A DNA stretch of 64,000 nucleotides from Lysobacterales bacterium (GTDB taxonomy: Bacteria; Pseudomonadota; Gammaproteobacteria; Xanthomonadales; Rhodanobacteraceae). The notes below the pieces were generated by a model that had not been told where the DNA came from, did no database searches, and saw only the letters and a list, made by a program, of their open reading frames with translations. Both the position numbers and the translations under genes were made by a program. Of this stretch, positions 20,621 through 29,662 are shown one piece after another. Numbering within the stretch: the first letter of the stretch is position 1; every line of letters starts with the position of its first letter. The stretch spans positions 35,497 through 99,496 of the forward strand of contig NSJK01000014.1 in NCBI GenBank assembly GCA_002632325.1. The letters are read 5' to 3'.

Positions 20621-21051
20621 GGGAGCTGATCGGTTCCTTCTCCCGCCGGGAGAAGGTGGCGCGCAGCGCCGGATGAGGGCTGGATGCGGATGTGGAGTCA
20701 CGGTTCATTGAGCCATCATTGGTTGGCGGAGGCGTGGGTCGCGACTGCCGTCGCTCCTACATGGCGCGAACATGATGGCTGCACGAAGTTGGCACACGGC
20801 AGTGCAATGGATGATTGGGTAGGAGGGCCGGAAGGCCCGACCGGAGCGCTTCACGCCATCGTGGCGTTTGGTGGCCCATGTCGAACGCTCGGGCTGGGTC
20901 ACGGCTGCGAGCCCACGGGCACTGGCGGTGGTGGGGCAGCGAGCGCGCCGCAGCGGCCCTGGCACGCGCGGCCCAGGAGTGACATGCACGGCTTTCGCAT
21001 TGCGCAACACCGCATCTGCTAGGCTCGGCTGCGCTGTGAAAGGCAACAAGC
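20621..21051. repeat. Mixed intergenic repeats before the SPFH gene
   Basis: The stretch holds CTTCTCCCGCCGGGAGAAGG followed by TGGCGCGCAGCGCCGGATGAGGG, a dispersed-repeat type widespread in proteobacteria. It then carries a REP module (GTCGCGACTGCCGTCGCTCCTAC, near 20738) and another partial copy of the GGAGGGCCGGAAGGCCCGACC unit near 20821. No convincing gene was found. Confidence 0.7.
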
Positions 21052-21159
21052 GTGGCCAGACCGGACTGCGCCATTGCGCCGCCGCGACCTGAGACGATCC
21101 GCCTGTGCGCGGCGATCATGTCCGGCCTGCATGAACTGCTACGACAAAGGATGCTCGAC

Positions 21160-22065
21160 ATGGCCTTCGGCAACAAATCCACCCTCGGCGATGAACGCCC
21201 CGCACGCGTCTTTGGCCTGGGCATCAAGCTTGCGCTGCTTGCGGCCGTCGTGTTGGTCATCTATTCAGTGCGGCCCTTCACCCAGGTGCCGGTCGGCAAC
21301 CAGGGCGTGCTGCTCACCTTCGGCCGCGCCGCGCCGACACCGCTTTCGCCGGGCCTGCAGTGGCGCTGGCCGATCGCGCAGCGCATCGTGTTGGTGCCGG
21401 TCACCATCCAGCGCAGTGAAACCAGTGGCAGCGAATCGGCCTCCAGCGACCTGCAGCGCGTCAACACCAAGGTCGTGCTCAACTACCACATCGACCCCGC
21501 GCGCGTGGTCGATGTGTTCAGCACCGTCGGCAACGTGGCCGAGGTGGAACACACCATCGTCGACCCGGCCGTGCAGGAAGCGATGAAGGCCACCACCGCG
21601 CGCTACACCGCCGAACAGCTCATCACCAAGCGCGCCGTCGTCGCCAGCGAGATGCACGCAGCGCTCAACGAACGCTTTGCACGCCACGGCCTGGTCATCG
21701 ACGAGTTCTCGATCACCCAGTTCCACTTCTCGCCCAGCTATGACGCTGCGATCGAAGCCAAGACCGTCGCCGAACAGCAGGTACTCACCGAGCAGCGCAA
21801 CCTGCAGCGCATCGAGGTCGAGGCCCAGCAGAAGGTCACCCGCGCCAAGGCCGACGCCGACGCGATGGAAATCAACGCCAAGGCCCAGGCCGAGGCCCTG
21901 CGCGTGCAGCGCGAGCAGGTGTCGAAGGAGTTGATCGAACTGCGCCGCGTGGAAGCCACCCTGCGTGCGATCGAAAAGTGGGACGGCCACCTGCCCAACG
22001 TCACCGGCGGCGCCGTGCCCTTCATCGATGTCGCCAGGACGCAAGGCGAAACCCCCGCGCGCTGA
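21160..22065 (+). CDS. SPFH (prohibitin/band 7) family membrane protein
   Basis: A 301-residue protein with one N-terminal transmembrane segment (LALLAAVVLVIYSV, residues about 23-40), then an SPFH domain: VPVGNQGVLLTFGRAAPTPL, GLQWRWPIAQRIVLVPV, and the long helical region EAKTVAEQQVLTEQRNLQRIE rich in Glu, Gln and Ala. The layout matches prohibitin-like proteins that oligomerise in the inner membrane and often regulate FtsH-type proteolysis, which is inference here. Several in-frame starts exist; the ATG at 21160 has AAAGGA eight bases upstream. No NfeD-type partner gene is next to it. Confidence 0.88.
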   Translation: MAFGNKSTLGDERPARVFGLGIKLALLAAVVLVIYSVRPFTQVPVGNQGVLLTFGRAAPTPLSPGLQWRWPIAQRIVLVPVTIQRSETSGSESASSDLQRVNTKVVLNYHIDPARVVDVFSTVGNVAEVEHTIVDPAVQEAMKATTARYTAEQLITKRAVVASEMHAALNERFARHGLVIDEFSITQFHFSPSYDAAIEAKTVAEQQVLTEQRNLQRIEVEAQQKVTRAKADADAMEINAKAQAEALRVQREQVSKELIELRRVEATLRAIEKWDGHLPNVTGGAVPFIDVARTQGETPAR

Positions 22066-22068
22066 GCA

Positions 22069-22135
22069 GCGCCGTCGGGGACGTAGAAAAACCGTCGGGG
22101 ACGCAGAAAACCGTCGGGGACGCAGCCCCGACCTA
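22069..22135. repeat. GTCGGGGACGC repeats with a terminal hairpin
   Basis: Three direct copies of CCGTCGGGGACG(C/T)AGAAAA lie in a row, the last changing into a hairpin, GTCGGGG paired with CCCCGAC across ACGCAG (22113-22132). It could end the SPFH transcript, but lacks a T-tract and looks like a dispersed repeat. Confidence 0.7.
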
Positions 22136-22273
22136 CAATCATGTCGCCCGGCGTTTGTGGAAGAGCCTGGGCGCTCGGGCCGATGGCAGAATCCTCGTGC
22201 AAAGCCGTCTCGGATCCTGCGACGGATCGCCCGCTGCGCTAAGGTCGCATCCGGTACCCCGGCACGACGCAGC

Positions 22274-22870
22274 ATGGTTCAGGTCCGTTCCTTCAGCGCT
22301 TCGGCGATACAGCCTCATCTCGACGAGGTAGCGGCGCTGCGCATAGCGGTGTTCCGCGATTGGCCGTATCTGTACGACGGCGATGCGGCTTACGAGCGCA
22401 GTTACCTTGCGACCTATGCGCAGGCGGCGAGCAGCCTGTTCGTGCTGGCGTTCGATGGCGCGCGCGTGGTCGGGGCGTCGACCGCGGTGGCGCTGGTCGA
22501 GGAAACCGAGGCGATTCGCGCGCCCTTCGAGCGCATGGGCCGGGATCTGGTCGAGGTGTGCTATTTCGGCGAGTCGGTGCTGTTGCCCCAGTATCGGGGG
22601 CGGGGTTTGGGACATCGCTTCTTCGACGAGCGCGAGGCGCACGCGCGGCGACGGGATGGTCTTGCGTTCACCGCGTTCTGCAGCGTCGTGCGGGCGCAGG
22701 ATGATCCACGGCGGCCGCTGGAATATCGTGGCAACGATGCGTTCTGGTGCAAGCGCGGTTATGCGCCGGTCGATGGTTTGCGCTGCACGCTCGACTGGCC
22801 CGAGCTGGGCGAGGCAGGCTCGATCGCGCATGATCTGCAGTTCTGGCTGCGTGCTTGGGAGAGCTCATGA
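22274..22870 (+). CDS. GNAT family N-acetyltransferase
   Basis: A 198-residue acetyltransferase-like protein. The acetyl-CoA binding motif A appears as ESVLLPQYRGRGLGHRFFDEREAHA, with the Q/RxxGxG/A loop intact. The N-terminal part (LDEVAALRIAVFRDWPYLYDGD) resembles a GNAT subfamily often found beside carbon-nitrogen hydrolases. Its stop overlaps the next start (ATGA), so the two are probably cotranslated. The substrate is unknown. The ATG giving MVQVRSF is selected by the start of recognisable domain sequence; the frame is open upstream. Confidence 0.86.
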   Translation: MVQVRSFSASAIQPHLDEVAALRIAVFRDWPYLYDGDAAYERSYLATYAQAASSLFVLAFDGARVVGASTAVALVEETEAIRAPFERMGRDLVEVCYFGESVLLPQYRGRGLGHRFFDEREAHARRRDGLAFTAFCSVVRAQDDPRRPLEYRGNDAFWCKRGYAPVDGLRCTLDWPELGEAGSIAHDLQFWLRAWESS

Positions 22871-23748
22871 AGATCAAGGTGGCCGCAGCGCAGTACGCGA
22901 TCGGCGAGCCGGAAGATTTCACCGCATTCGCCGAAGGCGTGGCCGCGCAGGTGGCTGTCGCGGCGGGGCAGGGCGCGCAGGTGGTGGTGTTGCCCGAATA
23001 TCTCGCGCTGGAAGCCGCGGCGATTTTCGAGGGCGAGGTTCGCAGCGATTTGCTGCGCTCACTCGATGCCTTGCAGGCCCTGCACGAGGATTACCTCGCG
23101 CTCGCGCGGGAATTGGCGCGGCGTCACGCGCTGCTGCTGATTGCCGGGACTTTCCTGTTGCGCATGGACTGCGGGCGCTATCGCAATCGCGCCTGGATCG
23201 TGACGCCGCAGGGTCATCTGGCATTCCAGGACAAGCTCACGCTGACCGGTTACGAGCGGGCCACCTGCGTGCTCGAGGTCGGCGATGAACTCAAGGTGTT
23301 CGAGGCCGGTTTCGGACGCTTCGCGGTCAACATCTGCTACGACGTGGAGTTTCCGCTCTACGCGCGCGCGCAGGTCGAAGCCGGCGCGCAGGTCTTGCTG
23401 GTGCCCAGTTGCACCGACACGGCGGCCGGCGCGCAGCGCGTGCGTCTGGGTTGTCGTGCGCGTGCGTTGGAGAATCCGCTGTACGTGGCCTGCGCGGTGA
23501 CGGCGGGCGAAGTGCCGTGGAGTCCGGCGCTGGACCGCAATACCGGCACGGCCGGGATCTATGCGCCGATCGATCGCGGTTTTCCCGACGATGGTGTGAT
23601 CGCGCAGGCGGAAGTCGGCTGGGCAATCGCCGAGGTCGATCTGGCCGCGTTCGCCGCGAACGCGGGCCATGCCCAAGTCAGCAACGCCACCGACTGGCCC
23701 GCGCAGTTGCGGCCACAGGTGCAGCGCGCGCGAGTCGAGCGATTGTAG
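22867..23748 (+). CDS. Carbon-nitrogen hydrolase (nitrilase superfamily)
   Basis: A 293-residue amidase of the nitrilase superfamily. The Glu-Lys-Cys catalytic set is visible: Glu in VVLPEYLAL, Lys in FQDKLTLT and the nucleophile Cys in VNICYDVEFP. Members cleave amide bonds of small molecules, including omega-amidase and amide-recycling reactions. This one belongs to the group coupled to a GNAT acetyltransferase, as its ATG overlaps that gene's TGA. The substrate is not determinable. Confidence 0.9.
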   Translation: MKIKVAAAQYAIGEPEDFTAFAEGVAAQVAVAAGQGAQVVVLPEYLALEAAAIFEGEVRSDLLRSLDALQALHEDYLALARELARRHALLLIAGTFLLRMDCGRYRNRAWIVTPQGHLAFQDKLTLTGYERATCVLEVGDELKVFEAGFGRFAVNICYDVEFPLYARAQVEAGAQVLLVPSCTDTAAGAQRVRLGCRARALENPLYVACAVTAGEVPWSPALDRNTGTAGIYAPIDRGFPDDGVIAQAEVGWAIAEVDLAAFAANAGHAQVSNATDWPAQLRPQVQRARVERL

Positions 23749-23796
23749 GAACCTGGCTTCAGCCTCTTTCAGCATTTCCCGTGCTGTGCGGCGCAT

Positions 23797-24290
23797 GTGC
23801 AAAGCCGAAGCCGAAGCCGAAGCTTGAAACACGAAGAACACGAAGAACACGAAGGAAGAGAAGAGGAAACTGAAAGGGCCTTGATCGGCATTCGTGACCT
23901 GAACAAGCCGTCATTCCCGCATGGCTGGCATCCAGCGCATGTGCAAAGCCGAAGCCGAAGCCAAAGCCAAAGCCTGAAACACGAAGGACACGAAGGACAC
24001 GAAGGTGAAGAAGAGGAAGATGAAAGGATCTTGATCGGCATTCGTGACCTGAACAAGCCGTCATTCCCGCATGGCTGGGATCCAGCGCATGTGCAAAGCC
24101 GAAGCCAAAGCCAAAGCCTGAAACACGAAGAACACGAAGGTAAAGAAGAGGAAGATGAAAGGATCGTGATCGGCATTCGTGACCTGAACATGCCGTCATT
24201 CCCGCATCGCTGGGATCCAGCGCATTTGCAGAAGATGAAGAGCCCTTGATCTTCCTTCGTGATCTTCGTGGTTCAATTTTTTCGTGCTTT
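23797..24290. repeat. Three tandem copies of a 135-150 bp repeat with short internal microsatellites
   Basis: Units begin with GTGCAAAGCC at 23797, 23941 and 24091 (spacings 144 and 150). Each contains GAAGCC(A/G) hexamers, CACGAAGAA/CACGAAGGA 9-mers, then ATCGGCATTCGTGACCTGAA and GTCATTCCCGCATGGCTGG. All unit lengths are multiples of three, so the + strand is open for 150 codons (Arg-Ser and Glu-rich, starting GTG at 23797) and the minus strand for about 146. A related CTTCGTGATCTTCGTGGTTC motif follows. I treat it as repeat DNA, not a gene; nothing else is visible in 23749-24330. Confidence 0.8.
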
Positions 24291-24330
24291 CCAGTCTCGT
24301 GCAGGATGACGATTCATTGCAGCCTTGTCG

Positions 24331-26388
24331 TCAGCCGGCCTTGGCGCTCGAGCGCAGGGCAGATGAATCCCAACCCGGTCGCGGCTTGAAGCGCTCGCCG
24401 TGGCGCGCGGCGAGTTTTTCCAGTCGCGCGACCACCGCATCGGCGCCGCTGTCGCGGATGTACTGGATCGGGCCGCCGCGGAACGGTGCGAAGCCGGTGC
24501 CGAAGATCAGGCCCGCATCGAGCAGGTCGGGATCGTCGATCACGTGATCGTGCAGGCAGGCGACTGCTTCGTTGATGAGCGGCAGGATGATGCGGTCTTC
24601 GAGATCATCGGGTGCGACGTAGTGTGGATCGACCTGGGGCTTTTGCGCCTTGCCGTCCTGCCACTTGTAGAAACCCTCGCCATCCTTCTTGCCGCGCTTG
24701 CCGTGGCCGACCAGTTCGGCGATTGCGGGTGGAATGTCCAGATTGAGGAAGGGGCCGAGTTCGGCGCCGACCGAGGCGGCGACATCGAGACCGACGGTGT
24801 CGATGAGTTCGATCGGGCCCATCGGCATGCCGAACTTCTTCGCCGCCTTGTCGATCACCGGCGCAGGAATACCTTCCGCATACGCGCGCGCGGCTTCGAG
24901 CATGTAGGGCATGAGCGTGCGGTTTACGAGGAAGCCGGGGCTGCCGGCGACTGGAATCGGCAGCTTGTCGATCGCCTTGCAGAAGGCGAGCGCGCGTTTC
25001 TCGTTGGCGCCATCAAGCTGATCCTGACGCACGATCTCGACCAGCGGCATGAGCGCAACCGGATTGAAATAGTGCAGGCCGAGGAAACGTGCGGGCTGGG
25101 CCACCGCCTTGCGCAGTTCGTCGAGCGGGATGCTCGAGGTGTTGGTGGCGAGCAGCGCCGTGGCCTTCATCTTCGGCTCGGCGCCCTTGTACAGGTCTTC
25201 CTTGGCTTGCGCGTTCTCGTAGATCGCCTCGATCAGCAGATCGGCGGTGGCGATACCGTTGCCCTCGACGTCGGCCTTGAGGCGTGCGAGCGCGGGATTG
25301 ATGCGTTCGGGCGTCTTGAGTTTTTTCTCGAACAGCGTGCGCGCGCGATCGAGCGCGGGCTGCACGTATTTCATCTCGCGATCCTGCAGTGTCACTTCGA
25401 AGCCGCGCAGCGCGCACCAGGCGGCGATGTCGCCGCCCATCACGCCCGCGCCGACCACATGCACGCGCTGGATGCCGTGGTCGATGCCGCCTCCCGCGGA
25501 CTTGAGTCGCTCCTGCAGGAAGAACACGCGAATGAGGTTGCGCGCGGTCGGCGTGGTCGCCAGTTTGGCCACCGCGCGCGCCTCGTTACGCAGGCGCTGA
25601 CCGATGCCGCCGCCGCGGCGCCAGGTGTCGATCAGGGCGAACGGTGCCGGGTACTGGTCCTTGCGCACCTTGGCAGCGGTCTGCTTGCTGATCATCGCGG
25701 CGAGAAGCTGGCGCACCGGCCACAGGTTGGTGGCCCAGGCCAGCAGGCGCTGCTTGAGCGGGCGCGGACGCGGATGGGCGATGAGCTCGCGCGCAGTCGC
25801 CACCAGCAGGTCGGGCGAAGTCAGCGCATCGACGAGTCCGATCGTGCGTGCATTCTCGGCCGAGGCGGCGCGGCCGGTGAGCATGAATTCGAGCGCGGCC
25901 GGCGCGCCGATCAGGTAGGGCAGGCGTGAGGAGCCGCCCCAGCCCGGGAAGATGCCGAGCTTGATCTCGGGCAGGGCGATGCGCGTGGCCGGATCGCGCG
26001 TGGCCACACGCTGGCGGCAGGCCAGTGCGAGTTCGGTACCGCCGCCCATGCACACGCCATGGATCGCCGCGACGGTCGGGCAGGGCAGGCTGGCCAGACG
26101 CTGGTACACGCGTTGGCCATTCTCGAGCACGTCGCGGATCGTGCCGGCCTTTTCGAAACTCTCGAATTCCTTGATGTCGGCACCGACCACAAAACCGGCC
26201 TTGGCCGAGCGGACGATCACGCCCTTGGGTGGCTCGAACGAGAGGCGTTCAACGATCTCGGACAGCTCATCGATCACCGCGCGCGACAGCGCGTTGACCG
26301 AACTGCCGGCACGATCCAGTGCCAGCTCGACGATGCCGTCGGTGCCCAGCGTTGCGTGCCAATGCTGGAAGCGCAGCCCTTCGAACAT
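24331..26388 (-). CDS. Fatty-acid oxidation multifunctional protein, FadB/FadJ-like
   Basis: A 685-residue two-part enzyme. The N-terminal half is an enoyl-CoA hydratase/isomerase (FVVGADIKEFE oxyanion-hole region, HGVCMGGGTELALAC, LPEIKLGIFPGWGG). The C-terminal half is an NAD-dependent 3-hydroxyacyl-CoA dehydrogenase (VHVVGAGVMGGDIAAW, LATNTSSIPLDEL, FLGLHYFNPVALMPLVEI). It would carry out two consecutive steps of beta-oxidation; a thiolase is not adjacent. The length is close to FadJ/FadB relatives. Because no fadA neighbour exists, I do not assign fadB or fadJ. It is divergent from the small gene at 26.5 kb. Confidence 0.93.
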   Translation of the reverse strand: MFEGLRFQHWHATLGTDGIVELALDRAGSSVNALSRAVIDELSEIVERLSFEPPKGVIVRSAKAGFVVGADIKEFESFEKAGTIRDVLENGQRVYQRLASLPCPTVAAIHGVCMGGGTELALACRQRVATRDPATRIALPEIKLGIFPGWGGSSRLPYLIGAPAALEFMLTGRAASAENARTIGLVDALTSPDLLVATARELIAHPRPRPLKQRLLAWATNLWPVRQLLAAMISKQTAAKVRKDQYPAPFALIDTWRRGGGIGQRLRNEARAVAKLATTPTARNLIRVFFLQERLKSAGGGIDHGIQRVHVVGAGVMGGDIAAWCALRGFEVTLQDREMKYVQPALDRARTLFEKKLKTPERINPALARLKADVEGNGIATADLLIEAIYENAQAKEDLYKGAEPKMKATALLATNTSSIPLDELRKAVAQPARFLGLHYFNPVALMPLVEIVRQDQLDGANEKRALAFCKAIDKLPIPVAGSPGFLVNRTLMPYMLEAARAYAEGIPAPVIDKAAKKFGMPMGPIELIDTVGLDVAASVGAELGPFLNLDIPPAIAELVGHGKRGKKDGEGFYKWQDGKAQKPQVDPHYVAPDDLEDRIILPLINEAVACLHDHVIDDPDLLDAGLIFGTGFAPFRGGPIQYIRDSGADAVVARLEKLAARHGERFKPRPGWDSSALRSSAKAG

Positions 26389-26468
26389 GATCGGCTCCGA
26401 AATAGCGGCAATGGGTGGCTATAATCCGGTCAAGTTGTGCGTCGGGTCAATGCGGCGCGGAGAAACGT

Positions 26469-26957
26469 GTGAGCGATCCGAAGACCGAGTTGCCGATCAT
26501 CCAGAAATTGTTCGAGCGTATCGTGCAATCGCCCGAGCACGTCATCGCGCTCGATACCGACAATCCGGATGAATTGCTCGCGCAGATGCGCATGCTGGCG
26601 ATCCGCGGCGGTACCTCGATCTATGCCTGGGATCCCGAGGGTGGCATCACGCCGCTGCGCGAAGCGGGTCTGTACGTGCCCGGCACCAAGCGTCTGGCCG
26701 ATGCGCTGCGCTATGTGCTGCAGAGCATGCATTTCGGTGTTTACCTGTTCATGGCGTTCGAGGAATTCCTGCGGCCCGCCGAAACCCTGTTCCTGCGCCG
26801 CATCTCGCGCACCGCGATGCGCAGCGAGCGCAAGGTCGTGTTTGTGGGGCATCAGGTCGCCTTGCCCGAGGAGCTCGACGGCGTCTATCAGGCGCTGTCG
26901 ATGGCGCCGCACGCATCGCAGCGCCTGCGTCTGCGCGACGGACGCTGGGTTTCATGA
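26469..26957 (+). CDS. Small protein of unknown function coupled to a GGDEF-EAL gene
   Basis: I do not recognise a named family. The 162-residue protein begins at GTG, preceded by GGAGAAAC. The N-terminal half (LFERIVQSPEHVIALDTDNPDELLA, then GTSIYAWDPEGGI) faintly recalls the N-terminal region of AAA-type proteins that place a beta-alpha-beta unit before the ATPase core, but no Walker motif is present. It has no signal peptide or membrane segment. Its TGA overlaps the ATG of the composite c-di-GMP protein (ATGA), so the two are very likely cotranslated and functionally connected. Confidence 0.7.
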   Translation: MSDPKTELPIIQKLFERIVQSPEHVIALDTDNPDELLAQMRMLAIRGGTSIYAWDPEGGITPLREAGLYVPGTKRLADALRYVLQSMHFGVYLFMAFEEFLRPAETLFLRRISRTAMRSERKVVFVGHQVALPEELDGVYQALSMAPHASQRLRLRDGRWVS

Positions 26958-29563
26958 GCGCGGTCTTCGGCGAGGGGCTGGGTGCGGCACTGATCGTTGC
27001 CGGCGATCGCAACGACCGCCGCGTGCTGTTCGACGTGCTCGACCAGCAAGCCTTCGACGAGATCTATTCGGCGAAGGACGTCACTCAGGCGCGCGAATTT
27101 CTCGAACAGGGCATTCGTATCGATTTCGCCTTCGTCGAGTTCATCGAGGAATCGGCGGCCGCGGTGGCGTTCTGCAACGATTTGCTTGCCTCGGTGCAGC
27201 GCCGCATTCCGATCGTGGGCATCGTCGCCACACCCGGTGGCAGTTGGGGCAGTGCGGGTCTGCCGACCTGTGTCACCGATTGGTTGCTGTGTCCGGTACG
27301 CGCCGGCGATGCCCAGGCGCGTCTGAAAACCGCATTGGCCGAGCGCGAAGAAGCGCCGCCGCGTCCGCCGACCGCCGTTTCCGTCGCCACCGCGGCTGCG
27401 GTCGCTGCGGTCGCCGACCGCTACCGTTTTGCGTTTGACGGCAGCCTCGATGAGCTGGCCCTGGTCGAGCCCGCCAGCGGGCGCATTCTCGATGTCAACG
27501 ATACCTTTGTACATCGCTCGGGTTATCCGCGTGCGCGGCTGGTGGGCAGTGACATCAACGGTTTCGATTTTCTCGTGCCGGCCGAACGTCGTCAGGAAGT
27601 CGCTGCCCAACTCGAAAGCGAGAGCAGCGTGCAGATGCGTGCGCGCAAGCCACGTGCCGATGGCGGCTGGTATGCGGTCGATGTGAGCATCCGAAATGCG
27701 GTGCACGAGGGGCGGGTGGTGCAGTTCTACACCTTCCGCGAGATCGGCGAGCTCAGTCGTCTGCAGGCTGCGATCGCGGCCCTGCTCGAAGTCGGGCGCG
27801 GCGAAAGCCGCGACACCGCCGAGGCGATCGTGCAAGGCGTGGCGCAATGGCTGGGCTTCGATCTGGTATTGGCGTTGGAAGTGCCGATCGATGCCGCGCC
27901 CGAGCCGAGCCAGGTGGCGGCATTTCGCCGCTTCGATGTCGATGCCGATGCCGGTGCAACGCATGAGGCCATGTTGCGCCAGGTGCTCAGTGGTGAGGAA
28001 GTCATCCTGCCCGCACAGGCCTGGTCCTCGCCGCTCCCCGATCCGGTGCTGCGCGAGCGGCGCTATGAGTTCATTGCCGGCATTCCGGTTGGCGGCGAGC
28101 GCGAGGAAAGCATCGGCGCACTGATCCTTGCGCGCCGCGATGCGCTGGTCATGGATCCTTCGGTGCAGGCGGGCCTGCATCTGTTCGCACGTGCGCTGGG
28201 CGCCGAGTTCGAGTTGCGCCGCGCGCGTGCGCAGGGCCGCGCCGAAGGTCTGCGTGATCCGCTCACCGGCCTGCCCAACCGGCTGCTGTTCAACGATCGA
28301 CTCAATTCGGCGATTGCCGAGGCGCATCGCGGCGGCGAAATGCTCGCGGTGGTGTTCGTCGACGTCGATCGTTTCAAGACCATCAATGATTCGCTCGGCC
28401 ATGCGGTCGGCGACCAGGTGCTGATTGCGGTCGCGCGGCGTCTGCGTAGCAGTGTGCGCAGCACCGATACGGTGGCGCGCTACGCGGGTGATGAATTCAC
28501 TTTGATCCTGCGCCATATCGTGCAGCGCGAAGACGTGTTGCGCATCGCCGAGAAGATCGTGCGGGCGATGGAAGTGCCGCTGCAGTTGCCCGACGGTCTT
28601 GAGCTCAGCATCACCACCTCGCTGGGCTTGAGTTTCTATCCCGACGATGCCGCCGACGCCGAGCGTCTGCTCAAGCAGGCCGACGTGGCGATGTATTCGG
28701 CCAAGGGCATGGGTCGCAACAATTTCCAGGCCTATGTGGCGGTGTCCGAGGAATCGCATCGCCAGCGCCTCGCGCTCGAAGCCAAGCTGCGTCAGGCCGA
28801 GCGCAATGGCGAGCTGCGCGTGTTCTACCAGCCGCAGGTCGATGCGCGCAGCGAGGACATCATCGGCATGGAAGCGCTGCTGCGCTGGGAGCATCCCGAG
28901 CTGGGGATGATCAGTCCGGGCTTCTTCGTGCCACTGGCCGAGGAAACGGGGCTGATCATCTCGATCGGCGAGTGGGTGCTGCGGGCCGCCTGCAAGGAGG
29001 CGCGGCGCTGGTGTCAGGAACATGGGCTGGCCTTGCGTCTGGGCGTGAACCTTTCGCCGCTGCAACTGCGCCAGCCGCATCTGGTGCGCACGGTGGCGAC
29101 GGTGCTGCGCGAAACCGGACTCGACCCGCATCAGCTCGATCTGGAAGTGACCGAGAGCATCAGCGCGAAGACGATTCCGAATCTGATCGAAACGCTCAAC
29201 GGCCTGCGCGAGCTGGGTTGCGGCATTTCGCTCGACGATTTCGGTACCGGTCAGTCCTCGCTCGACTACATCCGGCGCTTCCCCGCCGACCGCATCAAGA
29301 TCGATCAGGCCTTCGTGCGCAACATCGGTCTGGATCCCGACGACGAGGCGATCGTGCGCGCCACGCTGTCGATGGCACATGACCTCAACTGCAAGGTCGT
29401 CGCCGAGGGCGTGGAGACCGAGCAGCATTTCGAGTTCCTGCGCGAGGAAGGCTGCGACGAGCTGCAGGGCTTCCTGTTCTGCCGGCCGCTGTCAGTCGCC
29501 AGTTTCGACAATCTGCTCAAGGAGCGTGCGCGTCAGCTCGGTACGCTCGGGGCGCGAGCGTGA
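26954..29563 (+). CDS. Composite c-di-GMP protein: receiver-like, PAS, GGDEF and EAL domains
   Basis: An 869-residue signalling protein. Residues about 10-130 resemble a receiver, but the phospho-acceptor position carries Glu62 (FAFVEFIEE). Residues about 155-260 are PAS-like (GRILDVNDTFVHRSGYPRARLVG), followed by a GAF-like region to about 430. The GGDEF domain (RDPLTGLPNRLLFNDRL) has AGDEF at the active loop (about residue 512). The EAL domain is complete: MEALLRWEHP (Glu at about 639), DLEVTESI, SLDDFGTGQSSL and IKIDQAFVRNI. Phosphodiesterase activity is therefore likely; the AGDEF loop could be a working cyclase or a GTP sensor. Its start overlaps the previous stop. Confidence 0.92.
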   Translation: MSAVFGEGLGAALIVAGDRNDRRVLFDVLDQQAFDEIYSAKDVTQAREFLEQGIRIDFAFVEFIEESAAAVAFCNDLLASVQRRIPIVGIVATPGGSWGSAGLPTCVTDWLLCPVRAGDAQARLKTALAEREEAPPRPPTAVSVATAAAVAAVADRYRFAFDGSLDELALVEPASGRILDVNDTFVHRSGYPRARLVGSDINGFDFLVPAERRQEVAAQLESESSVQMRARKPRADGGWYAVDVSIRNAVHEGRVVQFYTFREIGELSRLQAAIAALLEVGRGESRDTAEAIVQGVAQWLGFDLVLALEVPIDAAPEPSQVAAFRRFDVDADAGATHEAMLRQVLSGEEVILPAQAWSSPLPDPVLRERRYEFIAGIPVGGEREESIGALILARRDALVMDPSVQAGLHLFARALGAEFELRRARAQGRAEGLRDPLTGLPNRLLFNDRLNSAIAEAHRGGEMLAVVFVDVDRFKTINDSLGHAVGDQVLIAVARRLRSSVRSTDTVARYAGDEFTLILRHIVQREDVLRIAEKIVRAMEVPLQLPDGLELSITTSLGLSFYPDDAADAERLLKQADVAMYSAKGMGRNNFQAYVAVSEESHRQRLALEAKLRQAERNGELRVFYQPQVDARSEDIIGMEALLRWEHPELGMISPGFFVPLAEETGLIISIGEWVLRAACKEARRWCQEHGLALRLGVNLSPLQLRQPHLVRTVATVLRETGLDPHQLDLEVTESISAKTIPNLIETLNGLRELGCGISLDDFGTGQSSLDYIRRFPADRIKIDQAFVRNIGLDPDDEAIVRATLSMAHDLNCKVVAEGVETEQHFEFLREEGCDELQGFLFCRPLSVASFDNLLKERARQLGTLGARA

Positions 29564-29591
29564 GCGTGAGCGGCACGCTCGACGGCAGCGG

Positions 29592-29619
29592 CGAACTTTC
29601 GGCCGCAGCGGGAGTCCAA
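29592..29619 (+). promoter_or_regulatory. Candidate sigma-E promoter before rpoE
   Basis: CGAACTT, 15 bases, then GTCCAA, against the sigma-E consensus GGAACTT-N15-GTCTAA. It lies 43 bases before the rpoE ATG and suggests autoregulation. The same spacing and near-identical boxes occur before mucD. Confidence 0.5.
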
Positions 29620-29662
29620 GCCGCGAACCTGTGGCGGACCACGAACATGGAGCAGGGCCCGC

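Noticed and set aside
19617..20708. A 363-codon minus-strand frame with internal repeats
   Set aside because: It is open only because the 357-bp DNA repeat is a multiple of three; the sequence is palindromic REP material, and it overlaps the end of a real gene.
23797..24225. Possible CRISPR array
   Set aside because: Units are 135-150 bp, contiguous without unique spacers, and no cas genes are near.
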